Below are positions 7,549 to 16,400 of a stretch of DNA of 39,631 bases, piece by piece. The notes beneath the pieces are model-generated. The model was not told where the DNA came from. It searched no databases and worked only from the letters and a program-made list of their open reading frames with translations. Each line of letters begins with the position of its first letter. Position 1 is the stretch's first letter. The position numbers were made by a program, and so were the translations under genes. Source of the stretch: an uncultured Pseudoflavonifractor sp. (lineage in GTDB: Bacteria; Bacillota; Clostridia; Oscillospirales; Oscillospiraceae); NCBI GenBank assembly GCA_904419835.1, contig CAJFTA010000023.1, forward strand, positions 1 through 39,631. Direction: 5' to 3'.

Positions 7549-8661
7549 TCAGGCGTACTTCTTGACCACGGCGGCCATGTCCTCCCAGGCCTTCTCCATG
7601 TCGGAGACCAGCTTGAACTGGGTCCGGCAGCGGTCCAGGTTCTGGCCCTCGCGGTGGGTGGCGAAGTAGTGGTCGCCCTCCAGATAGTCGGTGAGGAAGC
7701 GGATGCCGCACTCCAGGGTCATCAGCTTGGCGCCCCAGGGCAGGTACTCCAGCTCGGCGGGGGTCAGGCTGCCGGCGCAGCCGGTGAGGAAGCCCCGGGT
7801 GTAGGCCTCGAAGAGGTCCAGGTCGAAGTTGACCTTGGACAGGTCCTGCTCATCCTCGGCGGAGTGGTTGGCGCCGAAGCGGATAGAGTCGCCAAAGTCG
7901 TTGATGGCCAGGCCGGGCATGACGGTGTCCAGGTCAATGACGCAGATGCCCTTGCCGCTCTCACGGTCGATGAGCACGTTGTTGAGCTTGGTGTCGTTGT
8001 GGGTGACCCGCAGGGGCAGCTTGCCCTCCCGCAGGGCGGACATGGCCACGGAGCAGTCCGCCTCGTGGGCCAGGACAAAGTCGATCTCGGGCTGCACGTC
8101 CTGGGCCCGGCCCATCACGTCGGCCTCCAGGGCCTTCTTGAAGTTGGCCAGCCGGTTCTCGGTGTCGTGGAAGCGGGCGATGGTCTCGTAGAGGGTGTCG
8201 GCGGGGTAGTCCTTCAGCTGGTGCTGGAAGCGGCCGAAGGCCAGGGCGGAGGCCTCGAAGAGCTCGGGGGTCTCGGCGGCCTGGAGGCAGACGGTGTCCT
8301 CGATGAAGGGGAACACGCGCCAGGCCCGGCCCTCGCTGTCGGTGAAGTAGCTCTTGCCGTCCCGGGTGCGCAGGACGGTGAGGGTCTCCCGGTCGGGGTC
8401 GCCGCCCTCCTCGGCGATGACCTTGCGCAGATAGTCGGTGACGCCCACAATGTTGGACATCAGCTGATCGGGGCGGGAGAAGGCGGCGTTGGACACCCGC
8501 TGGAGAATATAGCGCACGCAGTCGCCCTCCAGGGGCTGGGTGTGGACGCAGAAGGTGTCGTTGATGTGGCCCTTGCCGAAGCGGACGGCCCCCACCAGGG
8601 GCGCGCCGAAGTCGTAGGCGGCCAGGGCTTCCTGAAGATGGAGCTCAGCAGTATTGGCCAT
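7549..8661 (-). CDS. nahK: N-acetylhexosamine 1-kinase
   Basis: Phosphorylates GlcNAc/GalNAc at the anomeric hydroxyl, producing HexNAc-1-phosphate after GH112 phosphorolysis. 370 residues, close to B. longum NahK. It belongs to the aminoglycoside-phosphotransferase fold: nucleotide-binding FGKGHINDTF at 28-37, catalytic VTHNDTKLNNVLI with His221/Asp223/Asn228, metal-binding VIDLDTVMPG (Asp243/Asp245) and NDFGDSIRFG. The HNDTKxNN form of the motif is the one seen in NahK. Its GGAGG overlaps the stop of the nucleotidyltransferase gene, a 6-bp gap that implies translational coupling. It is the last gene of the galE operon. Confidence 0.88.
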   Translation of the reverse strand: MANTAELHLQEALAAYDFGAPLVGAVRFGKGHINDTFCVHTQPLEGDCVRYILQRVSNAAFSRPDQLMSNIVGVTDYLRKVIAEEGGDPDRETLTVLRTRDGKSYFTDSEGRAWRVFPFIEDTVCLQAAETPELFEASALAFGRFQHQLKDYPADTLYETIARFHDTENRLANFKKALEADVMGRAQDVQPEIDFVLAHEADCSVAMSALREGKLPLRVTHNDTKLNNVLIDRESGKGICVIDLDTVMPGLAINDFGDSIRFGANHSAEDEQDLSKVNFDLDLFEAYTRGFLTGCAGSLTPAELEYLPWGAKLMTLECGIRFLTDYLEGDHYFATHREGQNLDRCRTQFKLVSDMEKAWEDMAAVVKKYA

Positions 8662-8667
8662 GGTCTC

Positions 8668-9594
8668 TTATTCCTCCCAAAGTTTCTCGGGGTACAGGCC
8701 GGACTCGGTCATGGCGCGGATGGCGGCCACAACCACGGGCTTGTCCTCCTTATAGGTCACGCCGTACCACTTGTCACGGCTGCGGAGCACCTCCACCCGG
8801 GCCTTGCCCTCGGCGATGAGCTGGCTCACCACGCTGGGCAGGAAGTACTCGCCCTTGATGGGGTTGTTCTTGAGGGCGTCGTCCAGGAAGGCGGGGAACC
8901 GGGCCCAGGCCTCGTCCAGGTAGCTGCGGGTGAAGCCCCACAGGTTCATGGACACGATGGTGTCGCCGGGCAGGTCGGTCCAGGTCTTGCCGTCGTCCTC
9001 GGTATACCGGGGGCAGGTCTCGCCCTTCTCGATGCGGGTGCGCTCGGTGACGCTGAGCAGCTCGTGGTTCTCGTTCTCCACGCACACGCCCCGGGCCACG
9101 TGGCCGTTCTCGGTGACGGTGTTTTCAAGCAGATAGCCCACCATGGCGTACTGATACACGCCGTCCTTGTCGGGGTGGTCCACCAGGTAGTTGTAGATCT
9201 CACGGAAGCCCTCGGGGCCGTAGTAGTCGTCGGCGTTGATGACGGCGAAGGGGCCGTCCACCACGTGCCGGGCGGCCAGGGCGGCCTGGGCGGTGCCCCA
9301 GGGCTTCACACGGCCCTCGGGGACGGAGTAGCCCTCGGGCAGGTCCTCCCTGAGCTGATAGGCGTACTTCACATCCATCACCTTGCTCAGGCGGTCGCCG
9401 ATGCCGGCCTTAAAGTCGGCCTCGATCTCCGGCTTGATGACAAAGACCACGGTCTCAAAGCCGGCCCGCTTGGCGTCGTAGATGGAGTAGTCAATGATGA
9501 GCTCGCCGTGGGCGCCCACGGGGTCCAGCTGCTTGAGACCGCCGTACCGGCTGCCCATGCCGGCGGCCATGACCACAAGAACGGGTTTCTTCAT
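8668..9594 (-). CDS. Sugar-1-phosphate nucleotidyltransferase (probable UDP-sugar pyrophosphorylase)
   Basis: 308 residues. The N-terminal signature MAAGMGSRYGGLKQL (9-23) is the NTP-binding loop of the sugar-phosphate nucleotidyltransferase fold, and VINADDYYG supplies the metal-binding aspartates. Placed between galE and nahK, it most plausibly converts HexNAc-1-P (and perhaps Gal-1-P) with UTP to the UDP-sugar. It would take the place of the GalT-type uridylyltransferase of the bifidobacterial lnp operon; no galT is present in this window. Substrate is inferred from context only. GAGGAGG lies 4 bp before an in-frame TTG (9600) and 10 bp before the ATG (9594); either may be the start. Confidence 0.8.
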   Translation of the reverse strand: MKKPVLVVMAAGMGSRYGGLKQLDPVGAHGELIIDYSIYDAKRAGFETVVFVIKPEIEADFKAGIGDRLSKVMDVKYAYQLREDLPEGYSVPEGRVKPWGTAQAALAARHVVDGPFAVINADDYYGPEGFREIYNYLVDHPDKDGVYQYAMVGYLLENTVTENGHVARGVCVENENHELLSVTERTRIEKGETCPRYTEDDGKTWTDLPGDTIVSMNLWGFTRSYLDEAWARFPAFLDDALKNNPIKGEYFLPSVVSQLIAEGKARVEVLRSRDKWYGVTYKEDKPVVVAAIRAMTESGLYPEKLWEE

Positions 9595-9666
9595 AATCAA
9601 AACGCCTCCTCAATAAACCTTTTGATTTCCGCACTGATATCTTCCCCGGCGGGGGAGGAGAGAGCC

Positions 9667-10686
9667 TCAGCTCTTATAGCCGTTGGGGTTCATGGACTGC
9701 CACTTCCAGCTGGAAGCGCACATCTCCTCGATGCCGTACTGGGCCTTCCAGCCCATCTCGTTGAGGGCCTTGGAGGGGTCGGCGTAGCACTCGGCGATGT
9801 CGCCGGGGCGGCGGGGGTCGATGACGTAGGGCAGGGTCTTGCCGCAGGCCTTCTCATAGGCGTGGAGGATGTCCAGCACGGAGTAGCCCTTGCCGGTGCC
9901 CAGGTTGCACACGAACAGGCCGCACTTGGTGTCCAGCTTCTTCAGCGCGGCCACGTGGCCCTTGGCCAGATCCACCACGTGGATGTAGTCCCGCACGCCG
10001 GTGCCGTCGGGAGTGGGGTAGTCGTTGCCGAAGACATGGAGCTTCTCCAGCTTGCCCACGGCCACCTGGGCGATGTAGGGCACCAGGTTATTGGGGATGC
10101 CGTTGGGGTCCTCGCCGATGAGGCCGGACTCGTGGGCGCCGATGGGGTTGAAGTACCGCAGCAGGGCCACGTTCAGCTCGTGGTCGGCGGCGCAGATGTC
10201 GGTGAGGATGCGCTCCAGGAAGAGCTTGGTGGTGCCGTAGGGGTTGGTGGTGCCGCCGGTGGGGAAGTCCTCCCGGATGGGCACGGAGGCGGGGTCGCCG
10301 TACACGGTGGCGGAGGAGGAGAACACGAAGTTCTTCACCCCGTGGCGGCGCATGGCGTTGAGGAGCACCAGGGAGTTGACCAGGTTGTTGGTGTAGTACT
10401 CCAGGGGCTTCTGGACGCTCTCGCCCACGGCCTTCAGGCCGGCGAAGTGGATGACGGCGTCGATATCGGGGTACTGGGTGAAGAGGGCCTCCACCTCGTC
10501 GGGGTTGCACAGTTCGGTCTTGACGAAGGGGATCTGCTTGCCCACAATCTTCTCCACCCGGCGGATGGACTCCTCGCTGGAGTTGCACAGGTTGTCGGCC
10601 ACCACGATGTCGTAGCCGGCCTCGATGAGCTCAACACAGGTGTGGCTGCCGATATAACCGGCGCCGCCGCTGACCAGAATAGACAT
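9667..10686 (-). CDS. galE: UDP-hexose 4-epimerase, predicted UDP-Gal/UDP-GalNAc dual type
   Basis: NAD-dependent epimerase of the short-chain dehydrogenase family, 339 residues. Rossmann motif GGAGYIGSH (7-15), catalytic Ser124 in FSSSATVYG, and Tyr150/Lys154 (PYGTTK). Cys300 in RRPGDIAECYAD aligns with E. coli GalE Tyr299 and human GALE Cys307; a small residue at this gate is known to admit N-acetylated UDP-sugars. This predicts interconversion of both UDP-Glc/UDP-Gal and UDP-GlcNAc/UDP-GalNAc. The ATG is preceded by AAGGAG; the frame stays open 14 codons further. It is first in a minus-strand operon with the nucleotidyltransferase and nahK. Confidence 0.93.
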   Translation of the reverse strand: MSILVSGGAGYIGSHTCVELIEAGYDIVVADNLCNSSEESIRRVEKIVGKQIPFVKTELCNPDEVEALFTQYPDIDAVIHFAGLKAVGESVQKPLEYYTNNLVNSLVLLNAMRRHGVKNFVFSSSATVYGDPASVPIREDFPTGGTTNPYGTTKLFLERILTDICAADHELNVALLRYFNPIGAHESGLIGEDPNGIPNNLVPYIAQVAVGKLEKLHVFGNDYPTPDGTGVRDYIHVVDLAKGHVAALKKLDTKCGLFVCNLGTGKGYSVLDILHAYEKACGKTLPYVIDPRRPGDIAECYADPSKALNEMGWKAQYGIEEMCASSWKWQSMNPNGYKS

Positions 10687-10736
10687 AAAAAACGCTCCTT
10701 TTCCACTATAATAATGTCTGACCACCAAAACGCGCT

Positions 10737-10852
10737 GGGGACTGTCCCGCTGGCTTCGTACGTTTCACTGTCCCCATTGTAACCGCGGAGGGCGGAAAAT
10801 GGAATGGACAGTTCCCCACAATATTTATACAAAAGGGTTGCCGCTTCCGGCA
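10737..10852 (-). promoter_or_regulatory. Candidate activator-dependent control region of the galE operon
   Basis: Minus-strand TATAAA (10824-10829) could be a -10, but no -35 is recognisable. A dyad TGCCG-N4-CGGCA (10839-10852) sits where the -35 should be, as expected for an activator site. Further down, GGGGACTGTCC (10737-10747) and GGGGAACTGTCC on the other strand (10806-10817) could pair as a long leader stem. All are inspections by eye. Confidence 0.35.
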
Positions 10853-10895
10853 GGGTACACGATATTTGCAGAATCGTCCGCAAAGGAGGCGGCTG

Positions 10896-11801
10896 TTACC
10901 GCCCGCCGCCGGGGCGGGTCTTGCCCGCCAGAATTTTTACGCTGGAGGCATACTCGCTGGGGGTCATGCCGGTGACCTTTTTGAAGTGGCGGGAAAAGTA
11001 GTAAATGGACTGATAGCCCAGCGCGGCGGCGATCTCGGTGAAGTTGCGGCTGCCCTCCCGGATCATCTCCTTGGCCCGTTCGATCTTCAGCCTGCCAAAG
11101 TACTCCATGGCGCCGCCGCCTGTGTGCTCCCGGAAGAGCTGCTGCAGGCGGCTGCGGCCAACCAGATTGTCCCGGCACACCTCCTCCAGCGTAAGGCTGC
11201 GGCCCAGGTTGGAGCGCAGGTAGTCGGTGACTTTGCCGAAGAGTTCCTCCCGGCCCCGGGTACGGATCAGGCTGGCGGGAGGCGGCGGGGCCGCCCCGTC
11301 CCGCCGGAGCAGGGAGATGAGCAGCCCCTCGATGGCGGCTCCCAGCAGCTGCTCCGCGCCGAAGGGGGCGTCGGGACTGCGCTCCATGGCGGTAGTGGCG
11401 GGGTCGTCCAGCGGGGTGGAGAAGGCGGCGGCGCCCTCCTCCACAATGCGGGCCATCAGGGCCCGCTCCGCGTCGCCGGCGTTGTCCACCCGCCCCTCAA
11501 AGCGGGCCATATCCGGGCCGTCGCAGTAGAAGCTGACCACCACCAGGTTGGGCGCCGAGGTCCCGGTGGCCCGCAGGGCGTGGAACTCGCCGGGCGCATG
11601 GAAGATGAATTGGCCCCTGGTCATCCGCAGCGTCCGGTCTCCTGCCAGCACGTCCAGCTCACCCTTGTCCACATAGAGGAATTCCCAGAAATCATGGCAT
11701 TCCCCTTCGAAGTAGTAGTCGCTGGAGTATTCAAAGTAATGTACGGTCACCACCCGGTCCACCTGGATGGGCCGGTTCAGTGTGACGGGGTGAAAGGGCA
11801 T
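10896..11801 (-). CDS. AraC-family regulator with cupin-type sensor domain
   Basis: 301 residues. The N-terminal half (about 1-110) is an AraC-type cupin: HYFEYSSDYYFEGECHDFWEFLYVDKG followed by RGQFIFHAPGEFHAL. The C-terminal half (about 195-290) holds the two helix-turn-helix motifs, with IAAALGYQSIYYFSRHFKKVTG as the diagnostic second one. Such regulators usually bind a sugar in the cupin and activate nearby glycan genes. It lies 26 bp downstream of a second AraC gene, probably in one transcript, and 209 bp upstream of galE on the same strand, so control of the galE-nahK operon is the simplest hypothesis. Confidence 0.88.
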   Translation of the reverse strand: MPFHPVTLNRPIQVDRVVTVHYFEYSSDYYFEGECHDFWEFLYVDKGELDVLAGDRTLRMTRGQFIFHAPGEFHALRATGTSAPNLVVVSFYCDGPDMARFEGRVDNAGDAERALMARIVEEGAAAFSTPLDDPATTAMERSPDAPFGAEQLLGAAIEGLLISLLRRDGAAPPPPASLIRTRGREELFGKVTDYLRSNLGRSLTLEEVCRDNLVGRSRLQQLFREHTGGGAMEYFGRLKIERAKEMIREGSRNFTEIAAALGYQSIYYFSRHFKKVTGMTPSEYASSVKILAGKTRPGGGR

Positions 11802-11827
11802 GAAGCATTACCTCCCGGCGGATTAGG

Positions 11828-12685
11828 CTATAACAAAGCGCGCTGCAGCTTGGACTGCCTGCGGTACTCCATGGGGCTTATACCCTCCAGCTTGCGGAAG
11901 CTCTGGGAGAAGTAGCTGGGGGAGGAGAAGCCCAGCATATGGGAAATCTGGCTCAGGGAGTGGTCCGTATCGCTGAGAAGCTGCTTGCTTTCGGCAATTC
12001 TCCGGGAAATCAGGTAGTTGATGGGGGAGATGCCGTATTCCTTGGAGAAGGTGTGGACCAAATAATATTTGTTGACGTGGGCGACCTCGGCCAGCACATC
12101 CAGGGACAGGCTCTCCTTGAAATGGCTGTCAATATACCGCCGGACGGCGGCGCACTCCTTGCTGGTGCGGGTGCCCGACGCGGCTGGGGCGAGGGAGAAG
12201 TCGGTCCGCCGCATCAGCCGCACCACCAGCACTTCCAGCAGATCCTGACACACCAGGTCATAGCCGATGGCCTTGTTTTCAATCTCGGCGAGCATGGCGC
12301 GCAGATAATAGAGGGTGTCCTCACGGCCGCCGCCGCAGTTGACGAGGCGGTAGCGGTCATCCCCGCTTTCGCCGGCGGCAAACTCAAGGCCCTCGACTCC
12401 CATAACAATGTACTCCAAAGGGCTGGCATTGAAGCTGACCTCAGTGTGCTCCACATTGGGATTGACAATCACCATGTCGTCTACGGACACCGAGAGCGTG
12501 AGCTCTTCAATCTGAAACTTCCCCATGCCGCCCACCACGTAAAAAATCTCCGTGCAGGTGTGGGTGTGAAGCAGACTGTGCCAGTCTCCGCCGTATTTGG
12601 CGGTGCTTACATATAAAAGACGGGTGGAGGAGCGATCCAGAGGAGCGACGCCGCCCTGCTCCAGATCATATCGGCTGTTGCTCAA
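11828..12685 (-). CDS. AraC-family regulator with cupin-type sensor domain
   Basis: 285 residues. N-terminal cupin (HSLLHTHTCTEIFYVVGGMG, then DDMVIVNPNVEHTEV, about 36-82) and C-terminal AraC DNA-binding domain (about 180-280), ending with ISHMLGFSSPSYFSQSFRKLEG. The only usable start is a TTG at 12683-12685, as a stop codon lies just upstream in frame; the ribosome binding site is weak. It faces away from the S-layer GH101 gene across a 720-bp control region, so it is well placed to control that gene and the downstream transporter operon. Its ligand is unknown. Confidence 0.87.
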   Translation of the reverse strand: MSNSRYDLEQGGVAPLDRSSTRLLYVSTAKYGGDWHSLLHTHTCTEIFYVVGGMGKFQIEELTLSVSVDDMVIVNPNVEHTEVSFNASPLEYIVMGVEGLEFAAGESGDDRYRLVNCGGGREDTLYYLRAMLAEIENKAIGYDLVCQDLLEVLVVRLMRRTDFSLAPAASGTRTSKECAAVRRYIDSHFKESLSLDVLAEVAHVNKYYLVHTFSKEYGISPINYLISRRIAESKQLLSDTDHSLSQISHMLGFSSPSYFSQSFRKLEGISPMEYRRQSKLQRALL

Positions 12686-12850
12686 GAAAAATCATCTCAC
12701 TTCCGCGGTTTCAAAGTTAAACAGAATGGAAAAGACAGATAAAAATGGAGGAGCCAGCACTACGTTTCCGGCAATATAGAACCGTGCAGGCGTATAAAAT
12801 GCTTGTCCAAATAAGAAGCGGGATAAAAATGACTTTTTAAATTATATGAT

Positions 12851-12867
12851 ATTGCGATAAGCGCAAT
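12851..12867. promoter_or_regulatory. Operator-like dyad in the AraC leader
   Basis: ATTGCG and CGCAAT form a perfect 6-bp dyad with a 5-bp centre. It lies some 30-50 bp downstream of the predicted minus-strand start site, where a bound protein would block the AraC transcript. The cognate regulator is unknown. Confidence 0.35.
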
Positions 12868-12906
12868 TTAATGATATGATGAAATAAATGAGACAAACTC
12901 TATAAT

Positions 12907-12935
12907 ATTATAATACATGCCGCTATATTGTGCAA
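12907..12935 (-). promoter_or_regulatory. Promoter for the AraC gene pair
   Basis: Minus-strand TTGCAC (12930-12935) and a perfect TATAAT (12907-12912) are separated by 17 bp. The predicted leader is about 215 nt. Confidence 0.6.
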
Positions 12936-13223
12936 TACATAAAAAAATAACAGAAATACAAAAAAACTGTTGTATGAAATATTTACACAAAAACCCGAAA
13001 CTCCAATTTGCAGAAAAACTATCTTCATATAGATTTTAGTTAAATAGATAGGAAGCTGAATAATGAGCAAAATCTATAAAACACAATTTGGGGCTGAAAC
13101 AGCAGCAAGTTTCAATAAAGAAGTCTCTTTAAAGCGAGATGAACTTATTTAGAAGCGGCAGAAAGAAAGTGGTAAGAAATAGAAAATTAACAACATATAT
13201 AAAATACAAAACAAGTTTTTGAG

Positions 13224-13252
13224 TTGTTTTATACAAATACAACATATATAAT
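13224..13252 (+). promoter_or_regulatory. Promoter for the S-layer GH101 gene
   Basis: TTGTTT (13224-13229) and perfect TATAAT (13247-13252), spacer 17 bp. Transcription would begin near 13259, giving a leader of about 150 nt. Confidence 0.6.
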
Positions 13253-13306
13253 GGTGGCGTCAAGAAAGTTCATTGTGCGACTTCTCCACAGCAGAAAGGA
13301 GGCTAA

Positions 13307-13339
13307 TTGATAAATCCTTGCGGCGTACGCTGGCGGTGA
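13307..13339 (+). CDS. Possible 10-codon leader peptide
   Basis: A strong AAAGGAGG (13295-13302) precedes a TTG codon by 4 bp. The frame encodes MINPCGVRWR and stops. It lies in the leader of the GH101 gene, about 70 bp before the real start with its own AAGGAGG. It may be a leader peptide, a ribosome standby site, or chance. Confidence 0.25.
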   Translation: MINPCGVRWR

Positions 13340-13406
13340 ACGGGCACGGTGGACTTTGAAAGCAAAATGTATAAAAGCCTGAGAAAAGGAAAAGGAGGCA
13401 TCCGGA

Positions 13407-16400
13407 ATGAAGCAATTCCAAAGGATCCGGCGGGCGCTCAGCATACTGCTGACTGCGGCTATGCTGCTGAGCCTGCCTGGCCTGAGCGCTTTCGCTCTGG
13501 CTGAGGACACGGATGTGGGAACAGCAGACGAAACCGAAATAGCGCTGAGCGATTTTGCGCAGGCTTCCGGTCAACTGACCTATGAGGCAGCCACCGAAGG
13601 AGAAGGCTACACCTTTACCACGACCACGTATGGGAAGTGGAACAGCGTTCCCGTTGTGGCGCTGCAGGATTACGACTGGAGCACCGGCACCTTTACGCTG
13701 ACCTATGTGGACAACGGCGTGGGAGAAGACAAGGCGACCAACTCCGATTTCGGCGTGTTCCTGCGTTTTACCGGGACTGGCAGCGCCCAGGATGAGTTCC
13801 TGTACATCGGCTACTCCACCCAGGACGCCGCTGTGGCCAACGACGTGACCGGCAACGGCTGGTTCTGGCAGTACCGTTATGACGGCAGGGGCGAGTTCCT
13901 GTCAATGCCCATCCAGTCCGGCGAGGGCGTTCCCGCGCCTGTCATCGGCGAGGAGACCACCCTGGCCGTGGAGATTACGGAAGAGGGTGCAATCAACCTG
14001 ACCGTTACCACCGGGGCCACTGAGAGCCAGGCCACCCTCACCCTGCCGGGCGACCGGGAGGACTGGGATGTGACCGGGATGAACGGTAACGGTTCCCTCA
14101 CCGGCCTGCTGCCCAACCTGGAGGCTGGCAGCGTGGGCTTTGGCGCGCTGGCTGCCGGCTCTTCCGTAAACACCAACATCACTGTGAAGAGCGCTTCCGT
14201 CACCGGCGGAACGGCTGTTACGCCCGACAGCATCCTGGCCGCGGCCAAGACCGAGGTTGAGGGCGCTGAGTATACCGCCGCTTCGTCGGATGCATCCGAC
14301 GCGGCAGCCGCCAAGACGGCTGCCGAAGGCAAGCTGTCCGCCCTGGGGCTGAACACAGGCATTACCTTCCAGGTCAATGACGTGGAGGGCGGCTTTACCG
14401 CCGCCGTGGACGGAACGAAGGAGCAGCCTGCCGGTACGGCCGGTTCCTACAAGTTTACCGTCACGCTGAGCATGGGCGACGCGGCTCCTGTCACCACCAC
14501 TGAGCTCACCATGACCATCACCCCCGCCGCGTATGTGGAGCCTGAGCCGGAAGAGCTTGCCGACCCCGGCCTGCCCCCCGTTGAGATGGCCGAGGGCGAC
14601 GACGACTACAATCAGGATCTGACCCAGAGCACCTCCATCACCGGCGGCCAGGCCGTCAATATCAACGAGGCATTCTGGGGTATGGACGGCTACGCCATCC
14701 AGATGGCGAGCGGCGACGACACCCGCATTAAGTTCCTTGATTTTGAGGATGTTCAGGACGGCGCCTACGAGATCGCCTTCCGTACCACTGACAGCGTGCC
14801 CTCCACCCTGGGCTTCCTGGCCCGGTATGTGGACGAGTCCAAGTACGCCGGCCTGTCCATCGACAGCAGCGGCGCCACCTGGGCGGGTCATTACGCCACC
14901 AGCCTGAGCGGCCGTAAGAATCCCGGCCTCCAGTACGCGCTGCCCCTGAGCGCCAATACCACCTATCTGGTGCGCGTTGAGTACAGCGGCGCCAACGTCA
15001 CCGTCAAAGCCATGTGGGAGGGCCAGGACAGCTGGTTCACCATGGGCAGCTACACCATCTCCGGCGGCTATACCGGCGCGGGCGGCTTTGCCATCCGCAT
15101 GCGCGGCGGTACCGGCCTGCCTGTGATCTTTGACAACATCAAGCAGTTCAACGCGGACGGCGGCCTGGTCAAGGAGCTGAACTTCAACGACAAGGCGACT
15201 CCCAACACTGAGACCAGAGCCAACCGCGGCACCGATATTCTGACCGGCACCAACATCACCTTTGTGGAGATTCCCGCCAGCGAGACCGTGGCCGGCTTCG
15301 CGCCCGGCCGGGGCACCAAGATCGCTGCCGAGGCTGCGGGCGTGTACGTGGACAGCACCGCTCCCAGCGCTGCCAACCCCACCTACACCGTCCAGCTGAA
15401 CGGCAGCAGCAACAAGCTCGGCCTGGTCTTCAACTACCAGGATGCGGACAACTACGCCGCCGTCTGGTATGACGGCGCCAAGTGGGTGGCCGGCGGCCGG
15501 TCCGGCGGTCAGGACGTTGCGGCCATCGACCTCAGCGCCCGGAACATCCCCGCCCCCGACGGCACCCACACCTACCGGATTGCCTATGACGAGACCAAGG
15601 GCTACACCCTGACCGTCAGCGCCGGCGCCGTGGAGGACGCGACGGCTGAGGACGCCCGGAGCTATGAGCTGGGCCGGCTGGACGGCATCTTCACCGGCAA
15701 GGGCAAGGTGGGCCTGTATGTGGGCGAGGCCATGACCCTCTATGCCGGCCCCATCCAGGTGGTCTACGAGCTGCTCCCCACTGTCCTGCCCGATCCCGGC
15801 GAGGACAGCTATATCACCCTGAAGTCCGACGAGATGCAGGTCCTGGTGGGCAGCGAGTTCCCCTATGTCTACACCTATAAGGATCTGGCCGGCACCGTCC
15901 TGGCCTACGGCACTCTGGTGGGCAGCGAGGATTCCCGCATCTATGTGGACACCGCCGAGAACCTCTACGACGCCACCGAGAACACCAACAACTTTGTCCT
16001 GTGCAACACCACCTCCAGGCTGGTGACCAGCAGCGACACCTCCGCCACCTATGAGATCGTGGCCACCGATGAGGCCAACAACATCAACGCCACCTTCACC
16101 GTGGTGCTGACCGTCTCCGGCAAGACCCTGAAGATGGAGATCCCCAGCGTGGTGGAGGCCGACGGCTCTGCTACCGTGCGGGCCTTCCAGTTCGGCAACA
16201 ACCCGGTCCTGACCCTGGCGGGCCTGGGCGTGGGCGCGGCCATGGGCGTGCACTCCGGCTGGGGCCCCATGAAGGATGACTTCATCACCCTGAAGGGCGC
16301 GTCTCAGGACGCGACCTACTCCAGCTTCACCTACGGCATGTTCTACGACACCGCCTCCGGCGTCTCCGCCTCTGTGGAGAACAACGCCGAGAACGGCAAC

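Larger units (their letters stand above)
12686..13406. other. 720-bp AT-rich divergent control region of the glycan locus
   Basis: Between the AraC pair (minus) and the giant GH101 gene (plus). No protein gene longer than a short leader is visible. It holds a minus-strand promoter, a 17-bp dyad, a plus-strand promoter, and a 13-bp direct repeat ACAACATATATAA at 13190-13202 and 13239-13251, the second copy overlapping the plus-strand -10. Strong AT-richness against GC-rich flanks is typical of regulated promoters in this group. Confidence 0.6.

Noticed and set aside
7654..10782. A 1042-codon plus-strand frame across nahK, the nucleotidyltransferase and galE
   Set aside because: It spans three well-recognised minus-strand genes and has Gly/Val/Leu/His-rich shadow composition. 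No ribosome site or domain supports it.
13190..13251. Start of a CRISPR or tandem-repeat array (ACAACATATATAA twice)
   Set aside because: Only two 13-bp copies exist and one overlaps a -10 element; there is no regular spacer pattern anywhere in the window.
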